64,000 nucleotides of DNA from Capra hircus (taxonomy: Eukaryota > Chordata > Mammalia > Artiodactyla > Bovidae), in assembly GCF_001704415.2 (NCBI RefSeq), contig NC_030822.1, positions 56,537,345 to 56,601,344 on the forward strand, written 5' to 3'. A program made the translations under genes and the position numbers. Below are positions 48,716-61,663 of this stretch, one piece after another; within the stretch, counting starts at the first letter, position 1, and each line of letters opens with the position of its first letter. Below the pieces are notes generated by a model. It did no database searches. It worked only from the letters and a program-made list of their open reading frames with translations, and was not told the DNA's origin.

Positions 48716-51700
48716 CTTGCCGTGAGGGTTTTCTCCCCCAGTGTTCACTTTCAAATTTTGAAGATTTCTCAGAGATCTGGAAGAGTACTATGTGGGTGAG
48801 TGTGCACCCAACTTCAAAGGCACTGGGAACAACTCTCTGCCGCAACATCACAGCATTAAATTTGATTTTGTTGGGTAAACAGTGATTTCAATATCTACAG
48901 AGCCACTTACAAGTTGCAACAAGAGGAAATTGTATTTCACTGTGTGGTGTGGCACATGCTCTCCAGTCCCACATCCGTCCTCCAAGGCCTGACTCATCCC
49001 ACTCATCATAGCTCAGCCCTCTTCAAGAAGTGCCGTTTAAGTGCTCCGATTCATACAGCAGACGTAACAGCAGGAGGGCCTTCACCTTGCAAACAAACAA
49101 AATAAACGGCAGTGAAAATTATTCATGAATGTGTGATGACAATGGAAAGCAAGCCTTTTGCAAGATGTTCTCTTTAACTCCTCGGAGAGCTTGCTGTGAC
49201 TCTGTTCTCTCCCTAGCCCCAGCCTCCTTGTGTCGCTAGACATCGCCCATCTGCAGCGCAAACCCGGCCTTGCCCAACGGTTTAGGCAGCTGTGTTAGAG
49301 GGGTCAGTTCTTACCCCTAACCCCTCAGGTTCATCTTGGCATCGCCGTGCTCTTCCAAACTGCAGGAATCCTCCATGATTGACAAAGACCCTCAGGTAAA
49401 GCTTGCCCACCTGAATGCGCAGGCAGTGACCCGCACTGCCCTCCCACCAGTCTGATTCATCTGGGCCCCCACCCTGCCCTTGTCTTTGCCCAAAACAATG
49501 AACACTTGGTCCAGAGGCCTCTAGTCTCACTGTAACAGGTGTTTCCGAATGTTGGAGGCAATCTCAGTCACACGAAGAGCCTGGAGAAGCACATTGGTGC
49601 TCGGGTTTCTAGACCTGCTTTGCAGTCAGCGCATCAGCAAGCATGTGAGGTCCACATCCTCTGACTTAAATTCTCAGGCGGGGAAGATGTCAGGAGCCTC
49701 TGGGCTAACAGGCCTCCTCCCGCCATGCTGTCTTATTTCAGCAATGCTCCTCTCTGGTGATACCTGGGAAGGATAACATCCCAGGCAAAAGGAAACCACA
49801 GTGTCTTTTTGAAAATAAGGAGTTGTAAAGACCTGATACATTAGCTCAGTAATCTAGAGATAAGGAGACTGTGACTTTTCATTTACATGGGAAAGTGAAA
49901 TACAGGTTCCGGAGTCTTGAGTTTCATCTTCTGAAAAGATCATAGAATATGGTACAAGGTCAAACTGGCATGAAATCAATTGTAAGCTGCCAGCAAGCCA
50001 TTCTAACCTCTTTAAGAGTTTCCTTTTACATATATAGATATATATTTCCCCCCCTTTATAGAGAGCAAAGTCCATTTAAGGAAAGTCTCATCAAATCAGA
50101 ATGTCTTTCTAATATTGTTTTTTTAATTGGCTGCTACTGTAGTATGACCTAAAGTCTCCTGGTATTTAACCCTCTGTACGACTTTGACTAATGGCCAAAT
50201 TTTGTCTGCTATAGCAGTCTTGCTAAATGTCTTTTAGGGGGTTTTTAAAAATTACGGGGTATTATGAAAACCTCAGATCCCTCAACCTAATTGATTGTCT
50301 GTTGGTGATGCCATCTCTGTAACTGTAATGTTCCATGAGTGCATAGACCTAACTATTTTTCTTATTTTTATACAGCAGTTCCATTTTATAATGACATTAA
50401 GCCATTCTGAGCGATACATTTCTGGACAGTTATTGCACTTGGGCAGAAAGTGTCATCTGGCTTTTAGCCTTGTGCCTTCCAACACCAACTGAGGCGTAAA
50501 ATGATCACCCAGAAAATGTACTAGGCCTTACTTAGCTCATTACTTAAAAATAAATCTTGGAGTCTGATTCTGTTTCAGAAAAGATTTGGTGGGTTATAAC
50601 ATTTGATTTATGAACATAATTAAAGCATAAATGATGAGCTCTGGACTATTCCATCAGCCATCTGGATTGTTCCGTATTTTGACACGCTCAGATTGTAGTC
50701 AGGATCTTCCTGGAGAAATCTAACAGCCCTGGGTTCTAGAGGTGCCAGCAGAGCCCCAGGGTTTCTATTCCACCTGTTGAGAGGACTCAAGTTCCTCTTT
50801 CAGGACAAAGGATTGGGGATCAAATTTGTTTTCTAAGTTTCCTTCACCCGGAGATGGATCTTGGCACATAAACTCTCTGTTTGGCATAAATATAGCTCAG
50901 CTGCCCACAGTCGAATAATATGCCTATACATACTACATGTGTCAACAGAGGAGGATGTTTTTCTGTATAATACAAGTGAGATTAATGTTCACCTTTCTAG
51001 CCAGCTATTAAGGTAACTGTGGCAGCTGTACCTATAAGTAGATGGTAGATGTTTCTCCAGAAACCTAAAGAGTAAATTGGGAAAATCAGTTATCAAAATT
51101 GAAAGTGTATTTTCTAAGGCTTAGTATATGATTTTTTAAAAAATGTAAATCCCAGGTATAGCAAGACCTTAGCATGTTCTTCCTAATTTACGTGAGCCAT
51201 TGACAACTGGTAAATAGCCATTAGAAGCATAAAAGGCATTTAACTAAAACAAACTCAGTAGTACTGAAAAGGCAGCATGGATAGATTTTCAACACTGTCT
51301 TTATTATTAATGGAAGTTGAGCATGTAAAAACCCTTAGTGCACTGTGCTGAAAAATATGCTCTCTGTTTGCTTGTAAATTACACAAAGGAGAAAAAGGAC
51401 CAAAAAAAAGCCTTCCACATCGGCCAGCAAGCACTCTGCTTCTCCTTAATTAATGGACCGAAGTCATTGGTGCATGGAAAATGTAGACCTTGCTTGGATC
51501 AGACATTAACCTATAAGCAAGTATTACATTTCAGCCCAAATTTGAGGCTTTGAATTTAGCTTTCCTCAGAATGGTTCCTGGGTAAGGATGACAGTGGTTT
51601 TCTAACCAGATACTCCAGAAGTGCTGCTGTTTTTGAGTATGAATTGTAAGGGAGCCAGGATTTTATTGTCTGTGTTTTCAATGGCATAACCTTCCTCCCC

Positions 51701-52150
51701 CCCTTTTTTTTTTGATATCTTGTGGGGTTTTTTAAAATAAATTTTAACACCCAGTTCTGTGTGCACAGGTATTATACCACCAAAAATAATAGACCCCCAT
51801 ATGTCACCCACTGGTTGCATATAGCCTACAGTATTATTAACTCTCAAAGGAGGGTGTCCAGGAGCTCTTGTTTGGGGTCTCCTGTTTATGAGTATTTCTG
51901 GCTTTCTTTAATGACTAGCATCCCCACCCAGTTAGCAGTATCTGGAGACCTCTATGCCATTTTCCTTTGCCAACAAGTTCAAGAATAGAATCATGTTGCT
52001 TGCAGAAGTCAGCTGGAGCTTTCAGTCCTGTTAACTTATGTTCTCTGGCAAGTGACTTAGCTCCTCGAAAAGCATTACCAGTTCAGCGTGCAGTGCGCAC
52101 CGATGCACAAGAAGCCTCTCTCAAAAGGTTTTGGATGCCACGTAGTTTTC
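48716..52150. other. No recognised feature (intron 5)
   Basis: About 3.4 kb of unique-looking intronic DNA with only chance frames. A GC-richer part lies at about 49.0-49.75 kb. Confidence 0.5.
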
Positions 52151-52205
52151 TTTCTTTTTTTTTTTTTTTAAATTTTATTTATTTTTTTTTATTTTTTAAA
52201 TTTTA
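52151..52205. repeat. T-rich low-complexity tract
   Basis: A run of T with scattered A, about 55 bases long. It may be a decayed poly-A tail of a minus-strand retroelement, but no body is recognisable next to it. Confidence 0.8.
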
Positions 52206-53671
52206 AAATCTTTAATTCTTCAAGAGTCAGAAAGATCCAGTGCTAGGAACACGACTGTAAAAATGCATCTGCAATGCAGCCATCCCTAGAGAGGACCTCA
52301 TGTGGGTTGTTTGGCTATGGGCAGGTTGAGACGGTTGAACCCCACCATATTTCTTATTGCGCCCTGATTCCATAGGGCGAATGATAATGAGCGAACCACT
52401 GCTTATAAAAGGCCCAGGGGCTGTTGTTTGAATGATGTGATTGTCCAAGAAAGTAAAGTTATGGAAATTGGCTTGACCTTTCAGCCAACTGATGTCTTGA
52501 CCTCTCACATGTATTACCTCTTGGGTGCATTTCCAAAAATATACATTTATGGAGCCACAAAATTAAATGAGAAAACTGATTTAGGGATCACTGGCTTGTT
52601 CGTTCAGTATAGGGGGACAAAAACCCTCCCAAACCCATTCAGGTTTTATTTGTAAATATATTTGTGTGTGTATCCAAATTAATTCTGACCCCTCCCCTTC
52701 CCTCCCTAGTCCCTGTACCTCCTAGCATTCCTCACTCATTCCCACACCCCACAAACGCAGTTTCTAAATAGATAGTAGAAATAAGAATACCTATTCATCG
52801 TGAAACTTTGACATCATGAAAGTTCTCTCCCTTAGGAGAATGTTACTTCAGAATACCTAAGTACTTGACTGCATTAGGAAGCTCTACTCGATACACTTGG
52901 CTTTAATTATGGATTGCCATTGGGAAATGTGGTTCGAATTCCTATAAACATACATTTCTTGGGACTGTCTCATTATGTTATCTCTATGACCTGGGACGAC
53001 TTACATCATTCTCTAGGTACCCACCAGTGTTCTCATCCGTAAAATGGCGTTTTCCACCACCAGTGGTGGTTCCTCCCTTAGTAGACCCTCAGTAACGTCA
53101 GTCTCCTTCCTTCTGATGTGTTTACCTTGAGATGGCATAGAGTTTCTTTAGGGGCCAGCACAACCTCCCAGGTCTTTATTCCTGGAGCCATTAGAATGGA
53201 ATTCAGAAGTTTTGCCTTTCCTATTTGAAAACAAGAGGCAAACTTATTAATATGCAGTGTCACAACATATTGTCACATGGTAATATATGATCTATGATAA
53301 AATGTATCAATTCTGAGCACCACAAATATCTGTGGCTTCACCTCAGCATGAAGGCAAATGAGTTTCCTTTAGCTTGAGTGAGTCTGGAGATAAACTTCAA
53401 TGTAACAAAATGTGTTTCACAGGAAATGTTTGATGTGGCACAGTTGGCTTATGAATCTCCTTATCTATTTGTGGTTCACTCCTTAGAGTTATTAGGCAAT
53501 TTAATTTGAGCAAATGCCAGGATTACTCACTAATTAGAAGGATGCGACTGAAGGCATGAGGATGGGGAGTGTGTGAGTGCTGGTAGAATGGGGTCTGTGA
53601 CAGCGTGCAAGTCTGGTTCTGCCTGATGATATCATTTGCTAAACATTGTACTTTGTGTTGTTGTCACGCAG

Positions 53672-53771
53672 ATAAGCCTCAAGTGCATATTCAGATGACT
53701 TACCCTCTACAAGGCCTAACCCGGGAAGGGGACGCGCTTGAGTTAACATGTGAAGCCATCGGGAAGCCCCA
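53672..53771 (+). CDS. CADM1: CADM1 exon 6: first half of Ig domain 3
   Basis: This 100-base exon begins Ig domain 3. Seen: KPQVHIQMTYPLQGLTREGD, then LELTCEAIGKP with the B-strand cysteine. It enters in phase 1 and leaves in phase 2, so skipping it alone would shift the frame. The acceptor is TTGTTGTCACGCAG. The donor is CA|GTAAGT. The CA joins the G that opens exon 7 to make the Gln of KPQPVM. It follows the longest intron wholly inside the window (13.3 kb). Confidence 0.97.
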
Positions 53772-54298
53772 GTAAGTTCTGAAGGCCGAGGTTGGCAGAG
53801 GGTCACGAGCAGTAAATGTCACAACACAGACATGTGCGTTCGCAACTCACCGGCCTGTCACCTGTCTCCTGCTGTAAAGGGTGGAAGATCTTTTTCAGGA
53901 AATAGAAGAATATTCAGTGAATAGTGGAATAAATAGCTGTGGTTCTTAAGGGTGAGGATCGGGAGAAAAATGAAATGCCAGCTAAGATTGAAGTCTCAGC
54001 TAATTCTATTTTATTATCATCAGCATGATTGTCAGAACTATTTTCTCTCACCCACATAAAATAATCCTAATAAATTTTAGTGTGCCCACAATCTAATGAT
54101 ATATCTGCTACCTTCTGTGCTAATGTTTTAAGCTGCTGGAAAGATGGTTTTCAGACTTAAATTAAGCTGCTGTGTTTAGGGCCAGCCGTAGGCAAATGAA
54201 TTTGCCTTACTTTTCATTGTGCTTCTTCCCTCAAGGAAAAGTGACTCCTAGAAATATTTTTGTTAGTAAGGAGTGGTTTGGGAATTTTTCCCAAGGAA

Positions 54299-54330
54299 TG
54301 TGTGTGTGTGTGTATATATATATATATGTA
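54299..54330. repeat. TG/TA compound microsatellite
   Basis: A TG run followed by a TA run in intron 6. Confidence 0.9.
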
Positions 54331-55977
54331 CTATTGCAGACGGGAAAAGAACTGACTTTTACTCTTTATTTTATTGAAAAGTGTAAAAAAATAAAAAGCT
54401 ACTTCATTTGCCCCTGCTGAATAAATGAGTGAAAGTGAATTAGACAAACTACACGTTACCACTGATACAGCAAAAGCCATGTGATGGTACCACTTTAGCT
54501 CTTAGTTTCATTTGGGGAGGAGGAGGAGTCTTTTCATCTTTCTAAGAGAAAAAATGATTGTTTTTACCTGGGAATAAACAAGCTGAAGGCAAAGACACTC
54601 TGTGGACTCACCACGTGGAGCCACAGGTCAGTGAGGGGATCCAGAGCACTCAGATTTTTTTTTTCATCCCCAACAAGAAACAGAATTGAGCTCCCTCTGC
54701 TGTCCCCACGCTGCGGTTATCTCCCCCTCTCAGAGGTTTGCTAACCAGCATCTTTATCACAGTTTTCATACAAGGACCTCAGAGCATCTTCACATCTTCA
54801 CAAAGCTTCCCCCAAGTCTTTGGAAAGAATTCTTCCCGTGACAGCTAAGCGATGAACTCTGAGAGAACAGAGAGCCAGAGGGGGCCTGTGGGCCCTCTTC
54901 CCATGTCAACCCTCCCTATTTAATGTGTACTTCTCCAGGGCCGAGAATTGGCTTCTCTCTTTACTCACCGTTTGGAGCTGTAAAAATGACCTTTAGGAAG
55001 GAGGAGGTGGTCTTCCTTTTGCTTTCCTTTTCCTCAGGTGTTTCGAAGTTATTTGGTTTTAAGTGCTTCCAGCTTTACCAGAGCAGTCTTCTTCTCCTTT
55101 GAACACTGCAAAAGCTTCAGCTGTTTCTTTGTGCAAACTGTGTGAATTAGGTCCCCGTTAGCAGCTCACCTCCCCTCCAAAACCATCCAGTGGCGGAAAA
55201 AAATAAATTCTCCCCGGCCTCTTGCCACACATAGTACCAGCCACATTAACCACATTTACAGAATATGGCTTGCTAACCTATATTTTGTTTCTGTATTTTT
55301 TTTTTCCTCTGAAGAAGGTACTGTGTTCAATTGAATGTGCCACGAGGACAGTAAATTACATGTTTCCTTCGGGACATTGATGCCAGAGAGGGTATTTGTT
55401 TGTTCCTCTCCAATCGGCCTGGGTGCACGGTTTTCTGAGCAAGCACGCGTTACTCGCTGCTGGCCCTCCTAGCATATTACCTATTTATTTTCTCAAGAAA
55501 TTGCATACAATAAAAATGGTAATTTAACTTGCCATTAAATGTTGTGAACGTTCTCGGCGCTTACCCCCACTGATGATTTCAGCTGTCAAGCAGCGGGACA
55601 GTAGGTCTGATTGCCAGGCAGACCCATTCGCCATTGCCTGCAAGGAAGACATATGCAAGGCTCATTTTTAAGTAATTTACTGGGTGGTGATGACAAACCC
55701 ACATGTAATTAAAGAAAAATCATGACTTTGCATCCCCCTGGAAAACTGGAATGCTGCTTGACAGGGCTCACTTGAGTGTCCGTTCATTATGAAGCGCGGG
55801 TCTTTGGTCCTGATGCTGCTCCTGGAGGTAGTGCATGAAATGAAAGGAAGCTACTTCTGTGCTCGGATCCCTGTGACCCTGCCTTGAAAATGGCAGCTTT
55901 CAGACCCAGGCCTAGATGTGGCCTCGATTTCATAGGGGCTGCCTTGAAGGATCATAAATTCAGTGAGTTAGAAAGAG

Positions 55978-55980
<3 letters not shown>

Positions 55981-56011
<31 letters not shown>
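55981..56011. repeat. GT microsatellite
   Basis: Fifteen uninterrupted GT units in intron 6, likely length-variable. Confidence 0.95.
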
Positions 56012-56012
<1 letters not shown>

Positions 56013-56950
56013 AACTGAGGCTCTGGAGTACCTTGTGAAATTTGCTTTTTCCTGATGGATACAAATGTGGTCTCTAATCATGAAAACACACTTGCCTGTG
56101 ATGAGCCAGTGCTAGAGGCCCCCAGGGGTCCACATGGAGGAGTCAGCACTCCACAGCCATCCATCTGGGAGCCCGTCCCCGGGCGCCTGCGGATGCACAC
56201 GCTGGGCAAGAGCAGCAGCACTGGGGGCCTTGGAGAGCCACGGAGGGCAGGCACCTTGCCCAGGCACATGTAGATCGGTGGATTTGGCCTAGGAGGGTGT
56301 GGTGGCATCTTGGGTTGGTGGAGGGTAGGTTAAGGGTAGGGAATAAGGGGACAGGAAGTGACTGCATCTTTCCAGAATGAGAAGAGGTGATTTTTTTTTT
56401 CTTTTTCAAACAGCAGAGGCCAGAGAAAGCACTATTCAGAGGTAAAAGTCCATTCCTTTCTGCAAAACAAGAAATCCACTTACGTGTCACAACTCTCTAA
56501 GCCAGTATCTCTGTGTGTTAGTAACCATGAGATTAATGCATGTATCACTAGCCCAGGATTTAATTTTTTTCCCCCTAATTAATGAGATGATTAACAATGG
56601 GTGAGCTCTGTCCTGTCTGAATTGGTGTGAAACCACACAGCAGGGCATAAAAAGAGGGCACATGGTTTATTTGCTGGTTTGTTGAAGATGGATTGGAAAT
56701 AATGAGACTCCTGCTTGTGGCCTGTTGAAAGTTTTTCAACATCTGATAATATTTTTAAGAAAATTATATTCCAAACAGATTTGTAGAGCCTTCACAGCTG
56801 TAATTCTGTGAACTTAAAATTATCTCCAGTAGGTCCTCTTTAATTGTGTCACCCTGCATGGGATTCATTTACTGCGTGGGTGAGAAGTTTGATGCAGACA
56901 TCTTGGTGGGAAGTCATAATGCAACCTGTCTCTCTCCCTTCCTTCTGCAG

Positions 56951-57123
56951 GCCTGTGATGGTGACTTGGGTGAGAGTCGATGATGAAATGCCTCAACATG
57001 CTGTACTGTCGGGGCCCAACCTGTTCATCAATAACCTAAACAAAACAGATAATGGTACATACCGCTGTGAGGCTTCCAACATAGTGGGGAAAGCTCATTC
57101 GGATTATATGCTGTATGTATACG
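56951..57123 (+). CDS. CADM1: CADM1 exon 7: second half of Ig domain 3
   Basis: This 173-base exon completes Ig domain 3. Seen: PVMVTWVRVDDEMPQHAVLS with the core Trp, LFINNLNKTDNGTYRCEASN with two overlapping-region N-glycosylation sequons (N-K-T and N-G-T) and the F-strand cysteine, ending at DYMLYVY. It enters in phase 2 and leaves in phase 1, the mirror of exon 6, so the two are skippable only together. The acceptor is CCCTTCCTTCTGCAG. The donor is G|GTACGT. The final G joins AT of exon 8 to give Asp. Confidence 0.97.
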
Positions 57124-60100
57124 GTACGTGAGAAGATGAAGCCCTCTTCCATTTGACTCATTTACTGTGTAGCTGCTGCTTGTAATTCACTCCTAAAGCT
57201 TTTGGTCAAGTTGCAAGCCAAAACGCCAGTTTGTTTCCTTCCAGAATTAAAGAAGCCTGGCCCGAGGTGGACCCCAGTGCCTCTACTAGGAGGACAGCGC
57301 CTTTTCTTTCCCTTTCCTAACCGTGGGGGTTTCCCACTAGATCACAGACTCTGGTCATGCTGAGTAGGAAAGCTGTGTCCTCAGGCACAAGCTATGGAGA
57401 TTATGTTAGAAATAATGACTGCGAAATTCAGCCTTACCAATTAATGGCTCTTCAGCTCAGAAAGTCTATTCCCAGTGGTATTTTCTGATGATACCTGGGC
57501 TAGCCTTTCTCCTGCTTTGATGAGCAGAACTATCCTATTTTCAGCATGAAGCTATTACATCCCAGATGTCGCAAGCCAGTAAATACTTGGAAAAAAACAG
57601 AAAGTCCCTGGTAGCTCCGTTAACCACTATAGCCACTGCCTTAGACACATGTTTGTTTGTTTTTTTTCTTATTTGTCTGTTTTCTTAATATCTTTTTGCA
57701 GGATTATTAAAGCACGTGATCAGGAATTTCACTCTCTAGTCAACAAATATGTATTGTGCATCTACTTACACCAGCCATTTTAAACTTATTTCCCATTTAC
57801 AGCTTACGGTCAATTTTGTGTCTAGTGAATATTCTCTATTTAGCTGAAGAGTGCACTGCTTGTCTAGTCTTATGATGACAAATTGAGTCTCCCCTGTCCA
57901 ATTGAATCTCAGTTAGTTTTACACCAGGAAGAATAGTCATGAGCTGACTTGACACAGAATGAATAACCATACACATGACAGTTTCGGTGTCGTGTGAGTA
58001 TATGAACAGGAGTGTGCATTTCTCTCATGTGAGCCATGCAAATAATCCAAGAATAAGTGTCTGTGATATATACACACACAAATCTACCTATGGGAAATCT
58101 ACTCCATAACATCTTAGAACCTGACCACTTTCCCTGTGAAGAAAATAGGAGAACAATCTTTTTGATGAACTAGAAAAATCATTTAATGAAATGATTTACC
58201 CCAGGTTTACATGGATATTAAAATATAGTCCTTAACTATACCTGAGGTTTTCTTTCTTTAGCATAAAGCAGAAGTAAAAGCTCACACCTAATCACTTTAT
58301 GTGTAGACTTCTGAGGTGCGTTTTCTTTACACACAACCCGTTTTGTCTGTTGTCCACACATTATGGCGTTAATTCTCCCCAGTAGTTAAGGAGATCAGAG
58401 TGAAAGGAATGGCGCTCCATGTAGGTGCGAAGAGGCTCTGTGTGCCCCACTTTCAGCCACCCTCGCTTTTTACTTCTATGAACCCCCCTGCCTTAACATC
58501 AGGGTTTGAGCCTCATGCAAGGCCCCAACCTTGCTGTTATCCAGGTTTACAGACTCTTTCAACTCTTTAAAAACGGCAGATGTTAAAAAAGCAGATACAA
58601 ATTTTCCCAAGTCTATTATATGCTTCCTTGATTCAGAAGACTAAGTTACGTGGAAAAACAACTTTGATTTACTGTACCCACCGTTCCGATATCTCAAGAT
58701 GAGAAACGTTTTGTGGATTTGATGGACAGGTAGTTTTAAATAATTTTGGATCCCAGCTTCTGGCTTAGCGTTTATTGAGGGCTCTCTCACTTCCTTCCAC
58801 GTGCTCAGATGACAGTCTTACATGCATGATCACCTCTAATCTCCATAGTAACAAGATGACCAGGTAATGTCATCATGCTTCCATTTTAAAGATGATAAAA
58901 CGAAGCTGAGAAGGGTCACATAAGTTGCCCAGGCACAAGTTTACTGAGTGTGTTTTGGACTCACTATACTTTGACTCCAAAGTCTATAGTGAAACGTGTG
59001 TCTTTCTTTCTTTGTAGTTACTCTTTTTCTCTCTGCTTCCTGGTAGAACAAGATTGTTCCCTGGGAATGAACTCTGGGCCAGAGCACATTATTTAAAAGA
59101 CAGGAAACAGAGACCCATCCATTTAGGCGAGGGCATCTATATCCGCCTATCTCCCCAGCCCAGCATGGGGCGCTTCGCCTGATCTAGGCGGTTTGCTAGA
59201 TCCTCAGTACGCTACCGTCCTTCTGTAACCTGAGCTGGTAGTAATGCTTGGATGCAGGCTAGAATGCGCACTCCAGTTCTTGCTGCTCTAGTGATAAAAT
59301 GTTCTAGCAATTTGAGAAGATGGTAAGGAGGTTTTCTTTTCAAAGCCAATTGATTGCACTACTACAGTAACTTTCAAAGTTCTTTACGAACTCAGAGTTA
59401 ACATGCCCTTAAAGTGTTTAATTCTCTGGAAGTAACTTCTTCACTTGGAGAATCTATCTAGTTAGTGCCTCAGCCCCAATTGGTTTTGTTCTTTTAGCCT
59501 CTATGTGTCAAATAGCTTATTAGCTCCACTCTGTATTTTCTTAAATAGTGACCTCACATTGCTCTTAACACTAGAAGTGATCTAAGCGTTATACCTGGTA
59601 ACGGAATCTAATTCATTTAGGTCACTTGAGCCACATGTGAAGGACAGATTACCCCAGTAGTGGTAAAATAATTGAAAGTGTGTCAGTTTCACAAACTGAA
59701 AGGGACTGGTGACCTTTGTTTCTGAAATCTCTGCCCTCGTTAGTCTCTGTATCTCTCCGTGTCTGTAATCGTAGTTTCAGATCACCTTCAGGCGCACTTT
59801 GATTGTGTGGTGGACATCACACATTTTGTGCCAATGCATTTAGAAATAGGAGCAGAAATAGCTTTATAGTATATCAGGGGAGGTCTCCTAGCTACAGATG
59901 TTCCTTTTGAGTGATAAATATTGTCACTGAATCAGAACAAAGAAGACAGGTCTCCGGGCGCGGCTGAGGTGGGGCGTGGGCAGAGCAGGATATCTTGAGG
60001 GACCAGTGCCCTCGCTCACCTTGGCGTCCCCACCTCACCTGTCCCTGCATCTGCCACAGGGTGTGCGCGCATCTGGTGGTCTGCCGGGTCACAAAATGCC

Positions 60101-61582
60101 TCCCCGCCTGTGGCCTCCATAAGCAAGTATCCACAAAGCTCGATTGGACGTACTGTCTGTTCTTCTAAAAAAGCCATCTGAAATTATTAATTTAATCATT
60201 TCTACTCCTTGGAGGAGAATGGATTTTTTTTTTTTAACGGATTCCTTTTGGCGCTTGTGTGAGGCTGCTTTCGCTAGTAATTTGCTGGCAGCCTCAAATA
60301 AACAGAGTCTCCCCTAAAACAGACCCGTCTGCTGTTGATTCTTCCCTGTCAAATTTGCACATTTGTGTATGTGTGAGAGAAGTTTGTGAGAAAAATGAAA
60401 ACCTCGGATTATTGATCAATGGTAGAATCTTTTAAGCAGACCGTCTAACCAAACTCCAAGATAATGTTTTTGTAAACTTCCAGGAAGTTGTGCCAACAAT
60501 AAAGATACAATATATAATTAAAGTTTGGATGTATTAATTAGACAGTCTGAGAGCTCACTTGGAGATGAAAGGACACCAGATGTGTCAAGGAGAAAAAGTT
60601 GATGGGCTTTAGATAAAATTTAAAATCAAAAGCCTTCAAGTCATCTAATGCTCTATTATAGCAGAATGACTGCTTTAGTTCAAAGTCTTGCTGACAATTT
60701 AACACATTCAGTTTGATCATTTGGGTCAAAAATTTTTTTTCTCTTTCATATTTGCTTTCCCTTCCCCCCCCCAAATAATTTTTGAGATTATAGAAGAATA
60801 TACAGTATATCAAACATCTGACAGAGAATTTCCTATCAGATTTCCTGGTTTTAGGGTCAAGTCTTGTTTATATTTAGTTGTCTTGTTTACAAGATGGAAA
60901 TGTTCTTCAGTGTTATCACTGTCGCCCACGTAGGTCAGGCTTAAGCAAAGGCAACGAACTCATTAATATTTATAAGTTGTAAAATTTATTGACTTTTAAG
61001 AAATAAAATCTCAGTAAAATCTCACATGCCTGGAACTTGATATTTAGTGGTGACATTCTCTCTTCTTTGTATTTATTACAAGTATAGAAGTAGTTTTACT
61101 TCCTGCTGGGATGTATTGATGGAGAATAATGAAGTTAACAGTCAGAGAGCAAGAGGCAGGCGAGCACTCTTCCTTGGCCGATAGGAGCCCTTTAGATAGA
61201 GCAGCGCCATCTCCTCCTTTCTCCCACCGGTAAAAGTATGAAAGAAAATGCAGACATTGTACCCTCTCGGGACTGAGTCGGTCTAACCCCACCCTTTGAA
61301 GTTGGATGGGAGGGTGTCATAGGTGCTTATTTTTTCCTCCCTTTTCTACTTCTCGTCTTCTCATCCCTAGTTCACTTCATTAGTACAAATTTTCTTTTCT
61401 TCTTTTCTTAGCTCTTCTGGATTAGGCTTTGGGATATAATTAGAAGACATAAATCTTTGTGGGGGGATGGGGGTTTTGAGTTTCAAACAAACATCTCAGT
61501 GTCTTCATGCCTTTGTTTTGTCATTACTGGTCATTGTTGTGTTCAGCATTGTGGGTTTGATTTTCCTTTTTTTTTTATCCAG
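57124..61582 (+). other. CADM1: CADM1 intron 7
   Basis: A 4459-base intron. It holds one MIR relic near 58.8-59.0 kb and otherwise unique sequence. The acceptor before exon 8 lies behind a T run of about 14 bases. Confidence 0.9.
58815..58960 (-). repeat. MIR SINE relic
   Basis: CACCTCTAATCTCCATAGTA, CTTCCATTTTAAAGATGATA and CATAAGTTGCCCAGGCACA are in reversed MIR order. Confidence 0.6.
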
Positions 61583-61663
61583 ATCCCCCCACAACTATCC
61601 CTCCTCCCACAACAACCTCCACCACCACCACCACCACCACCACCATCCTCACCATCATCACAG
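61583..61663 (+). CDS. CADM1: CADM1 exon 8: Thr-rich stalk (optional exon)
   Basis: These 81 bases (phase 1 at both ends) encode the juxtamembrane stalk: PPTTIPPP, then a 12-residue tract that is all Thr except one Ser at its fourth position, then ILTIIT. Eight of the Thr codons form an uninterrupted ACC repeat at 61621-61644. Known for the family: this region is heavily O-glycosylated and the exon is alternatively spliced among CADM1 isoforms. The acceptor is a long T run ending ATCCAG. The donor is G|GTACGG. The final G would complete an Asp codon with the next exon, which lies beyond the window. In other frames the repeat reads as poly-His or poly-Pro; those frames are shadows. Confidence 0.94.

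Larger units (their letters stand above)
40396..53671 (+). other. CADM1: CADM1 intron 5
   Basis: A 13276-base intron. It holds two MaLR-like LTR relics, a 19-bp minisatellite, Bov-tA, two L1 tails, a hAT relic and a BovB 3' end. Long repeat-free stretches (about 44.4-47.0 kb and 48.7-52.1 kb) contain no exon that I can see. Confidence 0.9.
53772..56950 (+). other. CADM1: CADM1 intron 6
   Basis: A 3179-base intron with TG/TA and GT microsatellites and almost no interspersed repeats. A repeat-free block at about 55.2-55.75 kb looks like a conserved-element candidate. Confidence 0.9.

Noticed and set aside
56055..56308. GC-rich overlapping frames on both strands
   Set aside because: Open on both strands because of base composition. 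No domain, no splice sites consistent with CADM1.
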